A DNA stretch of 63,703 nucleotides from positions 1 to 63,703 of the IMG/VR virus record IMGVR_UViG_3300046691_000144. One strand, given 5' to 3'. A model generated the notes under the pieces. It saw only the letters and a program-made list of their open reading frames with translations, made no database searches and had not been told where the DNA came from. Position 1 is the stretch's first letter. Every line of letters begins with the position of its first letter. The position numbers were made by a program, and so were the translations under genes. This stretch comes from a virus. Below, one piece after another: positions 41,732-49,853 of this stretch.

Positions 41732-41800
41732 ATGGACACCCGCACTATTTTAAGCCTCACCAGCACTCGCCACCACCCAGGCTAGGCAACGACACCAAGC

Positions 41801-42325
41801 CTACCCACAAACCGCGCTGGCGGGCAACGTCGTGGCGTTGTCGTTGTCGTTGGCAGCTTCCAGAAGCCAGCCACGCACCAGCGCCACGGCCTTGGTGGCC
41901 GCTTCTTCTGTGGTGGAGAACCGTACGACCTCGATTTCAAAGCCTAGCCGAGCCAGGGCTGCATGGCGGGCAACCTGCGCTGGCGACAGCCGACCGTTGC
42001 CAACCTTGTTCTCGATCATCCGTAGTCGGCCACCATGGAGATAAATCCGCACGTCTGCCTCACCTGGCGTCATGCCCGCCGCTATCGCCTCGATCTGGGC
42101 GCGTGGACCGCGCTTGGCGCTGTTCTGGTCTCCGGCCAGCAGGAACAGCTTGCCGTACTCTGGCATGGTTCGCAGGGCGCGCACTTGGGCGGCTTGTCCT
42201 TCCCATTCCTTCGGGGAGGCTTCGGTGACCTTGACCTTCGTGCCAGCAGCCAATGTCGTTGTGACGATGCGTACTCGCTTGCCGTTCAACTTTGTCGTCT
42301 GTGTGGTTTGCTTGCTGCGGGCCAT
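41801..42325 (-). CDS. VRR-NUC domain nuclease, 174 aa
   Basis: EADVRIYLHGG-R-LRMIENKVGNGRLSPAQVARHAALARLGFEIEVV carries the D ... E-x-K core and the LSPxQ helix of the VRR-NUC branch of PD-(D/E)XK nucleases, here with an N-terminal basic extension. These enzymes process branched DNA. ATG at 42325 follows CCACCACAGGAGACACC. It lies next to the octamer array and the primase-helicase gene. The C terminus has AANDNDN. Confidence 0.8.
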   Translation of the reverse strand: MARSKQTTQTTKLNGKRVRIVTTTLAAGTKVKVTEASPKEWEGQAAQVRALRTMPEYGKLFLLAGDQNSAKRGPRAQIEAIAAGMTPGEADVRIYLHGGRLRMIENKVGNGRLSPAQVARHAALARLGFEIEVVRFSTTEEAATKAVALVRGWLLEAANDNDNATTLPASAVCG

Positions 42326-42378
42326 GGTGTCTCCTGTGGTGGGTTCTAGTTCTTGGTTATTTCTCTTCAACGCAAATC

Positions 42379-42721
42379 CGGGACAAAGCACCGGGACAAC
42401 ACCCACCCCTAAAGGGGTGTGGGGTTTTTGTCCCGCTGGATGCTCGTGGGACAAAGTAAAAAAAATCTTGTCCCGCTCTTGTCCCGCAACACTGTTTTCA
42501 TTGAGTTATTTTTGTCCCGCACTTTGTCCCGCTTGTCCCGTTGCCTATTTTTTGAGCGGGACAAAGTGCGGGACAAGACGATATTTTTTGTCCCGTTTGT
42601 CCCGCTGGGTTGTAGCACTTTCTAGTTGTGTGTTTTTGTCCCGCTAATTTTGTCCCGTTTGTCCCGTTTGGCACTTAAGACATTGATTTATAACCGGGAC
42701 AAAAGCGGGACAACGGGACAA
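42379..42721. repeat. array of 18 TTGTCCCG octamers, candidate replication origin (iterons)
   Basis: Eighteen perfect copies of TTGTCCCG or its complement plus one variant lie in 343 bp. Direct copies start at 42428, 42468, 42479, 42512, 42524, 42533, 42588, 42597, 42636, 42650 and 42659. Inverted copies start at 42379, 42392, 42557, 42569, 42695, 42706 and 42714. Neighbours are mostly 8-14 bp apart. A G/C hairpin (CACCCC-TAAA-GGGGTG) lies at 42406-42421. The tracts between copies are A/T-rich. No coding frame explains it. It lies between the primase-helicase and VRR-NUC genes. Confidence 0.85.
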
Positions 42722-42764
42722 AACGCAAATAAGGCAAATTACCGCCTTATTTTATCAGGTTGTA

Positions 42765-44894
42765 CTAGGAGGGCCAAAACCAGAGGCCAATATTGTTCAC
42801 ATGGCCATCCTCGACGAGTGATTTTGGCGCGCGCTGGAACTGCTTGCGTGCCGTCTCCGCAGCACCTATCGTCGATGTGTCTCGCGTGGCGTAGAACTCT
42901 GTTCGCCATGTATGCTCATCAACAACCACGATGTCATCCGGGAATGCGTCGCCTTCAGGCTCTATGCCATTCTTCTTGATAGCCTCATGCAGCGCGGCGA
43001 GCACGTCTCCCTTGAAGCCCTTCAGCGTGCCGCTGGTGGGTGGCTTCTCCGCCTCCGATGCGACCACTACCGGAGCTGTCGTGGGCACGCCATCCTCGTC
43101 AACACCTATCTGTACGGACTTCATGGTAAAGGCTAGCACGTCGCCCTCCTCGCCGTCGTTTGTGCCATCGCATACCAGTCTGTGCTTGTTGCCTTCCTTC
43201 TTGACCATGAAGCTGGCGTCGACCGCGCCGTCCAGATCGATAGCGCCCTTGCCTCTCTCCCCCGACCATGCGCTGTGATGGATGGCTGTTACGTGCGCCT
43301 TTGTCTCCGTGAGGATGTGGTCGCACGACTGCACAAACCTGCTCATGTCCTTGCTGGCATTCTGGTCACCGGCCCCGAAGACGCGCGTCAGGGTGTCTAT
43401 AATAACCCAGACGCACTTCATGCCTGCGATGGTCTCGGCTTGCCGGATGGCGGCAATCAGATCGTTGGCATCCTTAAGATCGCGGGTGAAATCCAGGCGA
43501 CCGCCGACAACAAGCAGCGGCACGTTGTGCACGTCATGATGCTTGCGGAATGCCATCATGCGGCGCTCCGTAAGCTTCTTGCGCTCGGCAGCCACATAGA
43601 TGACGAGTCCCGGTTTAACCTTGATGCCGTGCCAGTCCATGCCTGCCGCGATATGGCAAGCAAGGTCGGTCGTTACGACGCTCTTGCCTGTGCCTGGCAG
43701 GCCAGAGATCGTCGTGAATTCACCCTCGCCCAACCAACCCTTGAGGATAGTCTCTTTCGGTTTACCCTCTTCGATCTCGTCGAACCATGTCTGTTCGAAG
43801 CGTTCGCGCTTTTTTGGAGGTTGGTCGGTGGTGGTTGTCTCTGGCTGTTGTTCGGCTGGCGCGTCCTTGGCTGCCTGCTTAGCCTTGGCGCGCTGGACCA
43901 TACCAATCAATGCATCGGGATCAGATCCGTTGTCGTTGTCTGCGGTGTATGACGGCGCCGGCACATCGCGCGGCTGCGACATGCCGTCTTTTATGCCTCT
44001 GGATATGGTGCCCTTTGACTTTTGGAAGTTCGGCCACTGTTGGGTTATCGCCTCAAGGCTTGATCGAGCATCAGACTCAGATATGTGGCCGCCACCGACA
44101 AGACGACCGATCTTGAATGATGCGTCATTGAGTGCTGCGTTGCGTCCGCCCTGCGGTGTGCTAGCCAAGTTCTGAAGCTCAGAGTTTACCGCTCTGTCGA
44201 CATAGACTGGATTGCTGCCAGTCGCCTGGCTGGCGCCAGTGTATGTCGTGGTGGATGCTGGTTGGTGCTTGGTGATAAACATGTCGACCAACCAGGCCGG
44301 AGCATCGGCGAACTCTGGCAGACGATCGCCGTCATGGTCAATCCATGCGTATCGTCTGCCATCAGCCATGACGCTGCCTGGTCCGATAATGTAGCCACCT
44401 TCGGCCCTGCAATCCACGCCTGGAGCAATTGCTGCTCTGTTTCTGATTCCTTCTATGTGTTTGAACATGATGTGCGTGCCACCGTTGGCCGTGCTGGCGC
44501 GCGCCGTGTCGGGTAGTTGACCGTGAATAGCCTCTTGAGCGGCAAGCCACTCGTGGCCGTCTCGAAGCGTGCCGTCTTCATTAATGTGTCTATCAAGGTC
44601 CAATACCCACGCTCCCAAGGATGAGCCTGTAGGCAGGCCAATCAATGCGTTGGGGTGGCGCTCGTTAAACCATATATCGATGATCCGGCCTGAGCGTGTG
44701 GCATCCTTTAGGCCAAAACTGGTGTATGGTGCCTTTTCGGCGAAATCAATTATCTCGCCAGTGGCATGGTCGACACCTTCGCTGGCCATTTCTCGGCAGG
44801 GAAAAACAGCGACCCCAGCAGCAATGAAGGCGCGGGCGACATCGAGTGGTGCTTTGGTGCCGCCAGCTACAGGTGGTTTGAATGGTTGTACCAT
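42765..44894 (-). CDS. primase-polymerase/helicase fusion, 709 aa
   Basis: The N-terminal Prim-Pol domain shows LGAWVLDLDRH (metal-binding D-x-D), NGGTHIMFK and RAEGGYIIGPGSV. The C-terminal RepA/RecA-like helicase has Walker A ISGLPGTGKSVVT near residue 400 and Walker B CVWVIIDTLTRV near 495, then AIHHSAWSGERGKGAIDLDGAVD. Such fusions start phage DNA replication. The adjoining octamer array supports an origin here. TADNDNGSD lies in the linker. Confidence 0.9.
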   Translation of the reverse strand: MVQPFKPPVAGGTKAPLDVARAFIAAGVAVFPCREMASEGVDHATGEIIDFAEKAPYTSFGLKDATRSGRIIDIWFNERHPNALIGLPTGSSLGAWVLDLDRHINEDGTLRDGHEWLAAQEAIHGQLPDTARASTANGGTHIMFKHIEGIRNRAAIAPGVDCRAEGGYIIGPGSVMADGRRYAWIDHDGDRLPEFADAPAWLVDMFITKHQPASTTTYTGASQATGSNPVYVDRAVNSELQNLASTPQGGRNAALNDASFKIGRLVGGGHISESDARSSLEAITQQWPNFQKSKGTISRGIKDGMSQPRDVPAPSYTADNDNGSDPDALIGMVQRAKAKQAAKDAPAEQQPETTTTDQPPKKRERFEQTWFDEIEEGKPKETILKGWLGEGEFTTISGLPGTGKSVVTTDLACHIAAGMDWHGIKVKPGLVIYVAAERKKLTERRMMAFRKHHDVHNVPLLVVGGRLDFTRDLKDANDLIAAIRQAETIAGMKCVWVIIDTLTRVFGAGDQNASKDMSRFVQSCDHILTETKAHVTAIHHSAWSGERGKGAIDLDGAVDASFMVKKEGNKHRLVCDGTNDGEEGDVLAFTMKSVQIGVDEDGVPTTAPVVVASEAEKPPTSGTLKGFKGDVLAALHEAIKKNGIEPEGDAFPDDIVVVDEHTWRTEFYATRDTSTIGAAETARKQFQRAPKSLVEDGHVNNIGLWFWPS

Positions 44895-44915
44895 CAGTTC
44901 CTCCGAAAATTCTTA

Positions 44916-44944
44916 TTGACAGACCGGACATAATGTCCTACCTT
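44916..44944 (+). promoter_or_regulatory. rightward promoter with a second palindrome
   Basis: TTGACA (44916-44921), 17-bp spacer, TACCTT (44939-44944). The spacer holds the 13-bp palindrome GGACATAATGTCC (44926-44938), unlike the TTGACAAATTTGTCAA class. It lies between the divergent primase gene and a small HTH operon. The following leader is AAGGAGACCACCACA. Confidence 0.72.
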
Positions 44945-44972
44945 GTATTCACCAAACAAGGAGACCACCACA

Positions 44973-45194
44973 ATGACCACCCCCGCAATTGTTGCCGCAA
45001 TGCTTGCCCGTCCCTTGACCCACAAGGTTGTGACGACATGGTCCGACGGTTCGATGAACGAACTTGATGTCCGCTCCATTGCTCAAGCTGAAAACCACAA
45101 AATCACGATGTCCCGCATGGCGGGTCGTGATCTGATTAGCCGCAAAACTGGCGAAATGGTTCGCGTTACGTCCATTGAGATAGTTGCGTTGTGA
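44973..45194 (+). CDS. small hypothetical protein, 73 aa
   Basis: ATG at 44973 follows CAAGGAGACCACCACA. A small alpha/beta protein (LTHKVVTTWSDGSMNELDVRS ... NHKITMSRMAGRDLISRKTGE). It is coupled to the HTH gene by GTGA overlap. It may be an early regulator or a partner of the HTH protein. Confidence 0.72.
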   Translation: MTTPAIVAAMLARPLTHKVVTTWSDGSMNELDVRSIAQAENHKITMSRMAGRDLISRKTGEMVRVTSIEIVAL

Positions 45195-45388
45195 CGCCTT
45201 CCGAACTTGAAATCCGATGTTCCGCCTTATTTGGCGCGAATTGGCAAACTGAACTCGCGCGCCAATGTGGAGTTGACGCGCGAACGGTTCGTCGGTGGAA
45301 GGCTGGCGCGACTGATGTGCCGCCTTGGGTGAACGCGCTGCTTCACGCATGGGAGAAGTTGCGTGCGATGGGCGTGGATTGGGCTTGA
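45191..45388 (+). CDS. small helix-turn-helix protein, 65 aa, GTG start
   Basis: NWQTELARQCGVDARTVRRWKAGATDVPPWV is a clear HTH. The size fits a Cro-like or Rep-regulating protein. The 3' end overlaps the convergent cytosine methyltransferase gene by 46 bases. It may bind the palindrome in its own promoter, which is inference. Confidence 0.78.
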   Translation: MTPSELEIRCSALFGANWQTELARQCGVDARTVRRWKAGATDVPPWVNALLHAWEKLRAMGVDWA

Positions 45389-46620
45389 TGGTTGTCGTTA
45401 GCTACCGACGCCAATGCCCGCTCGACCCTCATGATTGCTCGCCCGATGGCTTCTGGGATTTGCGGGAGGACGGCGTCGCCGAACGCTTCGACGATGAGGC
45501 TAGCTGCAACTGTCCCGCGAGGACCGCCGACTGCAATGCGCGACTGAGCCACCCAACCGGATAGCCCATCATCCACCCGTAGGTGATGGGCAAGGCCGCC
45601 GTTCCAGTCAGACCATGGCTCTGCAGGAGATTGGCCAGCGCTCTCGCTCCCGCCCATTTGTCCGAAGCTCTCCCCGTCATCGCTCCATCCATCACCGCAT
45701 CCATCGTCGGGCTCTTGCGTCGATCGTATGCGGGGCTCCATCCGTCCATCCGCTTGTCCCGCTTCGTTGGAGTTGGCAGGGTTTCCAAAGCGTAGCGAAG
45801 CAGGTTCGGCGTATCGATCTGCGCCTTCTGGCCGTTTGCCCTCTTGCCAGTCTCTATCGCCTCCTTCGACAGCGTCCGTCCGCCGTTCGGCTTCACCGGG
45901 GTTGGCATCATCCACGCATGTTTCGACGGATAGCCCCTCAGTTGAGACAGAACATCCCTGCGCCCGCCCCTGTCCGCATCCGTCTTCCGTGGCGTGGCCA
46001 GCATCGCCCTCCATGGATCGCACGATTCCCACTTCTGCATGCTTGGCGCTGCGAAATTTGCCTGCGTCGTCGGTGTGTGAAAGATTGAACCCGATGAGCC
46101 AGGACCGCTTACGCTCGTGGTTGGCGCCGATGTCTCCAGCACTAACCACGAATGGCCAGCAGGTGTAGCCGATTGCCGCCAATGCATCGATGACCCGGTC
46201 TGCGCCTCGAGTTCGGAGATTAGCGCTATTCTCAAGAGCGAACCAACGAGGGCGGCATTCGTCGATAAGTCGGATGGCCTCGAAGTAGAGACCGCTTCGC
46301 TCTCCGTCGACGCCTTTGCCTTTTGTGTTGGCGCTGCTGATATCCTGGCACGGCGGGCTTCCGACGACGATATCTGGAAGTCCAATACCGTCCCGAATAA
46401 GTCTGTCTGCGGTAAGAGTTGTGACGTCGTCATAAACTGGCACTCCCGGATTATTTTCTGAATAAAGGGCGCGGCGCCAATCGATGACTTCGCATGCGGC
46501 TATCGTGCGATAGCCGGCGCGATGCATCCCAAGGGACCACCCACCGGCCGCTGCGCTGAATAGGTCGAGGACGCGGACGCGCTGGTCTTCTGGAAAGATG
46601 TGATTGATGATATCCATCAA
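45343..46620 (-). CDS. DNA cytosine-5 methyltransferase, 425 aa
   Basis: Motif I VLDLFSAAAGGWSLG, motif IV VGSPPCQDIS with catalytic Cys, motif VI ALENSAN, and NHERKRSWLIGF (motif VIII) are present. The C-terminal FGDAVLPQIPEAIGRAI matches the family's GNAVVPQ motif X region. The long linker rich in Asp, Gly and Glu is typical of phage enzymes of the VADA-repeat class. It probably protects phage DNA from restriction. A second frame is open over 1005 bases on the same strand. Confidence 0.93.
   Translation of the reverse strand: MMDIINHIFPEDQRVRVLDLFSAAAGGWSLGMHRAGYRTIAACEVIDWRRALYSENNPGVPVYDDVTTLTADRLIRDGIGLPDIVVGSPPCQDISSANTKGKGVDGERSGLYFEAIRLIDECRPRWFALENSANLRTRGADRVIDALAAIGYTCWPFVVSAGDIGANHERKRSWLIGFNLSHTDDAGKFRSAKHAEVGIVRSMEGDAGHATEDGCGQGRAQGCSVSTEGLSVETCVDDANPGEAERRTDAVEGGDRDWQEGKRPEGADRYAEPASLRFGNPANSNEAGQADGRMEPRIRSTQEPDDGCGDGWSDDGESFGQMGGSESAGQSPAEPWSDWNGGLAHHLRVDDGLSGWVAQSRIAVGGPRGTVAASLIVEAFGDAVLPQIPEAIGRAIMRVERALASVANDNHQAQSTPIARNFSHA
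45429..46433 (-). CDS. overprinted second reading frame inside the cytosine methyltransferase gene, 334 aa
   Basis: A same-strand frame open for 334 codons within the methyltransferase gene. It starts ATG nine bases after GGAG and contains recurring T-P-T motifs (FHTPTTQ, LATPRKTDAD, MMPTPVKPNGG, TLPTPTKRDKR) and MMGYPVGW near the C terminus. These features are those of a phage protein family often found beside such methyltransferases. Whether it is translated here is uncertain. Confidence 0.4.
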   Translation of the reverse strand: MTTSQLLPQTDLFGTVLDFQISSSEARRARISAAPTQKAKASTESEAVSTSRPSDLSTNAALVGSLLRIALISELEAQTGSSMHWRQSATPAGHSWLVLETSAPTTSVSGPGSSGSIFHTPTTQANFAAPSMQKWESCDPWRAMLATPRKTDADRGGRRDVLSQLRGYPSKHAWMMPTPVKPNGGRTLSKEAIETGKRANGQKAQIDTPNLLRYALETLPTPTKRDKRMDGWSPAYDRRKSPTMDAVMDGAMTGRASDKWAGARALANLLQSHGLTGTAALPITYGWMMGYPVGWLSRALQSAVLAGQLQLASSSKRSATPSSRKSQKPSGEQS

Positions 46621-47012
46621 AACGGCGCCGCTCCCTCTCTCAACAATTTCCGTAGCCGATCGGCGAAGCCCATCACGGCAGCCTTGGCCAGCAAGCGCTG
46701 GTCTAGCTCGTCATAATGCGCCAGGTCCGTAAGATTGCCCTTGGACTCGATGTAATCGCCCATGGCATCAACTGCGCCATCCAAGGCGGCGAGTTCGTAT
46801 AAGTCCATGCGCCGCACCTTGCGAAGCTCCTCGACGAGCAGGATGCATTCGCCACACAGATAGCCTGGGTCGCCCTTCGGAGTGATGCCAATGCCGATCG
46901 CGCGGCGACCGCAGCAGTGGCAAATAGTGGGTTGGCCCCGCTCATCCACCGTCGGCGTGAACGGGATGATGGGTTTGGCGAGTTGTTGTTCTCGGGTTGA
47001 GAGTTTGGTCAT
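46617..47012 (-). CDS. zinc-finger hypothetical protein, 131 aa
   Basis: ICHCCGRRAIGIGITPKGDPGYLCGEC forms a four-cysteine site near residues 30-55. The rest is helical (LYELAALDGAVDAMGDYIESKG). Small proteins of this layout often lie between phage methyltransferase genes. Coupled by a 4-base overlap to the downstream methyltransferase gene. Confidence 0.75.
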   Translation of the reverse strand: MTKLSTREQQLAKPIIPFTPTVDERGQPTICHCCGRRAIGIGITPKGDPGYLCGECILLVEELRKVRRMDLYELAALDGAVDAMGDYIESKGNLTDLAHYDELDQRLLAKAAVMGFADRLRKLLREGAAPF

Positions 47013-47016
47013 GCTG

Positions 47017-48312
47017 CTACCCCCTTACCGCTTGAGACCGACCGGCCCGATAGTCCGGTTGCTGATCCGCGAACTTCCCGTATATCTGCCTGCCCCCCCC
47101 GCTGGCTTCGTTGTCATTGTCACCGAATAACGGGCCCGCCGTGGCCACCTGCTTGATTGCGCGAGCTTTGCGGGCGACGGGGCCAGCGTCGGCTAAACGC
47201 AGCCGTTCGGCAATGTCGGCTTGATATTCCTCTTCACGCTCGACGAGGATGCATTGCATGCCCTCGCGCCATGCCGCCTCGCCTGTGCTACCGCTGCCGG
47301 CGAACGGGTCGAGAACGACGCCACCCTTGGGTGTGATGAGACGGACCAGCCACTGCATCAGGTCAACGGGCTTTACGGTCGGGTGCTTGCTACCGATGCG
47401 GTCGATCTTGTCGGCCTTGGCTGAGTAGAAGAAGCGGGCCGAGCCATCGGGAAAGGCTCCGGTGACTTCAGGCGAGTCGTCGTGGATGATGTTGGCGGGC
47501 CAGCGGCCGAGTTCGTTGTGTTTGCTCGCGGTCAGGTTCGTTCCCTTGCCGCCGCCAAGAATAGCGTTCGGTGTGCGCGGTGGGCGCGACCTGTCGTCGC
47601 CATCGTTCGCGCCAACCCGACATCCATCCACATTGATCGCACCGGTGCCGTGCTCAAGCACATTCTCAGCAACCGTACCGCCAAGGGGCTTGCGGGCGAG
47701 CGCTATAGGCTCCCATGCTGGCTTAAGAGCCGTGCCCCAGCCATCCCACTCCTTGGCGTCGTCGGTGATCGGCTTGCCCTTTTCGCCACGAACGTATTCT
47801 GTCCCCTTGGCCGCCTGTCCGACTGTTTCCTCTTTGACAGCGCCGGCTTTTGGCGCGCAAAAGCCGGCGCTTTTGTCTATAGCTTTCGCGACATCATGGC
47901 TTTTCGGGAATCCAGATCCATAAATCCACGCCAACTGGTCGCGGATCTCAAATCCAGCGTCCTCGATCGCTACTGTCATGCGGTGATATGTGCGCGTTCC
48001 AGAGAATGCGGCGACGTGACCGCCCGGCTTTAGGACGCGCCAGACCTCAGCCCAGAACTCTTCACTGAATGCAACCTCGCCGGTATCCCAATTTGCCCCC
48101 ATGAATCCCGCAGAAGCGCGCTTATAGGCATCGTTGCCAGAGGCGGGCGCACTGCCAGGCTTGCCGAAGCGCTTCTGGATAGAAACTAGTGCATAGGGAG
48201 GATCTGTGACGATCGCATGAATACTGTTGTCGGGTAGTTGTTTGAGTACATCGCGGTTGTCGCCGCCATATAAGGTAACCTTCCCGTCAAGAAAAACCTT
48301 TGGCTCAATCAT
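47017..48312 (-). CDS. DNA adenine/cytosine-N4 methyltransferase, 431 aa
   Basis: Catalytic TDPPYAL near residue 35 precedes motif I LDPFAGSGSTGEAA near residue 360, the order of beta-class amino-methyltransferases. GSGFPKSHDVAKAIDK is typical of the phage branch. ATG at 48312 follows CACCACAATGAGGAGAGCAGC. GDNDNEASGG is near the C terminus. Together with the cytosine enzyme it would give the phage a double modification pattern. Confidence 0.93.
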   Translation of the reverse strand: MIEPKVFLDGKVTLYGGDNRDVLKQLPDNSIHAIVTDPPYALVSIQKRFGKPGSAPASGNDAYKRASAGFMGANWDTGEVAFSEEFWAEVWRVLKPGGHVAAFSGTRTYHRMTVAIEDAGFEIRDQLAWIYGSGFPKSHDVAKAIDKSAGFCAPKAGAVKEETVGQAAKGTEYVRGEKGKPITDDAKEWDGWGTALKPAWEPIALARKPLGGTVAENVLEHGTGAINVDGCRVGANDGDDRSRPPRTPNAILGGGKGTNLTASKHNELGRWPANIIHDDSPEVTGAFPDGSARFFYSAKADKIDRIGSKHPTVKPVDLMQWLVRLITPKGGVVLDPFAGSGSTGEAAWREGMQCILVEREEEYQADIAERLRLADAGPVARKARAIKQVATAGPLFGDNDNEASGGGRQIYGKFADQQPDYRAGRSQAVRG

Positions 48313-48917
48313 GCTGCTCTCCTCATTGTGGTGTCGTTGGCGCGCCTGGTAAGCGCCCAAGTTTCAGGTGACATGGAGACGACTACATCTCCGATTTTTA
48401 TCCACTTGCGCGATGCATCTTCTTTGCGATGGCACGGCGCGCAAAGAGTCACCAAATTGCTCTCGTCGTTCGCAACCCCGTCATCGTCAAACATGCGAAA
48501 AGGCGTCTTGTGGTGGACGTGTAAGTTTTCATTCGCGCCGCATTGCTGGCAGGTGTAATCGTCCCTCTTTAAGATACGGCGACGGATGGACTGCCAGTTG
48601 CTGCCGCGCTTGTAGACGCCGCCTCCATCCTGCCAGTTCGGAGTTATCTCGCCTTTCCAATGCGTGTCGCGGCACTCACGAGTACAGAACTTGCCGCCGC
48701 CAGCCCTGTCTATGACGCTTTCTAGCTTCTCAAATTCGCGACCGCAGCCGACACACTCCAGCGCCAGCCTCGGCATTTTCAGTTTCCTATTAGCTTCGTT
48801 CTGACAGGCTTTTGAGCAGTGAACGCCACGACCATGCGCCAAGCGTGACGGCGGGACACGGAACGATGACCCGCAAACGGGGCATGTCCGCTCTATTGTA
48901 GAGCGCGGCATTCTCAT
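48309..48917 (-). CDS. HNH endonuclease with zinc ribbons, 202 aa
   Basis: Two ribbons (CPVCGSSFRVPPSR ... HCSKAC and CVGCGREF ... FCTREC) precede SIRRRILKRDDYTCQQCGANENLHVHHKTPF ... LVTLCAPCHRKE, an HNH core. It overlaps the methyltransferase gene by ATGA. Leader ACCACATGAGGAGATGAGA. Confidence 0.9.
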   Translation of the reverse strand: MRMPRSTIERTCPVCGSSFRVPPSRLAHGRGVHCSKACQNEANRKLKMPRLALECVGCGREFEKLESVIDRAGGGKFCTRECRDTHWKGEITPNWQDGGGVYKRGSNWQSIRRRILKRDDYTCQQCGANENLHVHHKTPFRMFDDDGVANDESNLVTLCAPCHRKEDASRKWIKIGDVVVSMSPETWALTRRANDTTMRRAA

Positions 48918-49012
48918 CTCCTCATGTGGTTCCCGTGCGTCGGTGGCGCGCGGGTGATATATAATGGTGACTAAGCGGCTGGCGTTGATACGCTATTGGG
49001 TATCGCCAACTG

Positions 49013-49300
49013 TTAAGGCGCGATAGCCGCCCGCAACAAGCCTGTAGCCGCAAGCCTCAACCCCGCCGCACTAGCGCGATGATGGACCGCGTTCGCCGCA
49101 GCCCTCTGGCGTATTTCCGCACCAAGGCGCGGTTCGTCCTTGGCCATCTCATCACAACCGACGGCCTGCTTGTCGTGCCATTCTGCCGCAAGATAGTAGG
49201 CGTCGGCTTTGGTGCGTTTGTCGGCGGCTACCGCCGCAATGATATGGCTGGTGGACGTTATAACCTCGCCGTCTTTCATAAGTTGGTGCAACTCCATCAC
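49013..49300 (-). CDS. small hypothetical protein, 95 aa
   Basis: A helical Ala-rich soluble protein (HIIAAVAADKRTKADAYYLAAEWHDKQAVGCDEMAK). Start overlaps the upstream stop (ATGA). No family recognised. Confidence 0.68.
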   Translation of the reverse strand: MMELHQLMKDGEVITSTSHIIAAVAADKRTKADAYYLAAEWHDKQAVGCDEMAKDEPRLGAEIRQRAAANAVHHRASAAGLRLAATGLLRAAIAP

Positions 49301-49632
49301 TTCGCCTCCCTAGCCATCATCTTAGCAATAGGATTGCCAGCCGGCAGCAAACCGCCGTAAGGATCAAGATAAGAGCCATCCTCTTGAAGGCCGCCTCCGA
49401 ACTGCAAGTCGTACTCCTCAGATTCAGACCATCCGCAGCATGGGCAGCCATATGGGCCGTAGATGATGCCGACGCCAACGTCTGCGCTATCACGCCACAA
49501 CCCGACCTCTTCACATCGTGGGCATGGCGTCTCGTCCGTTATCAGAGGCCAAGGCCCATGGTCCTCGCCCGTAAGCGCGGCCAGCTTCTCGCCGTCGGCA
49601 ATGAGGGCGGCTTGCATCTCTTTGTCGAACAT
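49297..49632 (-). CDS. zinc-finger hypothetical protein, 112 aa aligned from ATG 49632
   Basis: CPRCEEVGLW ... GPYGCPCCGWSESEEYD has two Cys pairs about 25 residues apart, a probable zinc ribbon. ATG 49632 follows AAGGGTGACATCATA and sits at the end of the upstream gene. Confidence 0.72.
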   Translation of the reverse strand: MFDKEMQAALIADGEKLAALTGEDHGPWPLITDETPCPRCEEVGLWRDSADVGVGIIYGPYGCPCCGWSESEEYDLQFGGGLQEDGSYLDPYGGLLPAGNPIAKMMAREAK

Positions 49633-49853
49633 TATGATGTCACCCTTGGAAATTCGTGAGGCACCTTGCAAAGCCAGTGCGTTGGCTCGCCATAGAACTT
49701 ACGGCGCGTCTGCATAAAGAACGAAATGAAGGGCGACTTGTCGCACATGGTGGCAAGTTCGTCGTAGATAGCGAAGCGCGCCGCAATGACTTCGATGCCC
49801 AGCTCCTTCGGCGCGCTATCCATTGTTTTCCAGACCAAGTCGGGTTCCATCAT
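49632..49853 (-). CDS. DUF551-like small protein, 73 aa
   Basis: VWKTMDSAPKELGIEVIAAR followed by THWLCKVPHEF is the W-x-x-M-x-x-A-P and T-H-W arrangement of the DUF551-type phage proteins. No function is known. Overlaps both neighbours. Confidence 0.75.
   Translation of the reverse strand: MMEPDLVWKTMDSAPKELGIEVIAARFAIYDELATMCDKSPFISFFMQTRRKFYGEPTHWLCKVPHEFPRVTS

Noticed and set aside
42409-42979. Plus- and minus-strand open frames across the octamer array
   Set aside because: Their products are rich in L-S-R and V-P-L repeats generated by the TTGTCCCG motif; there is no ribosome binding site.
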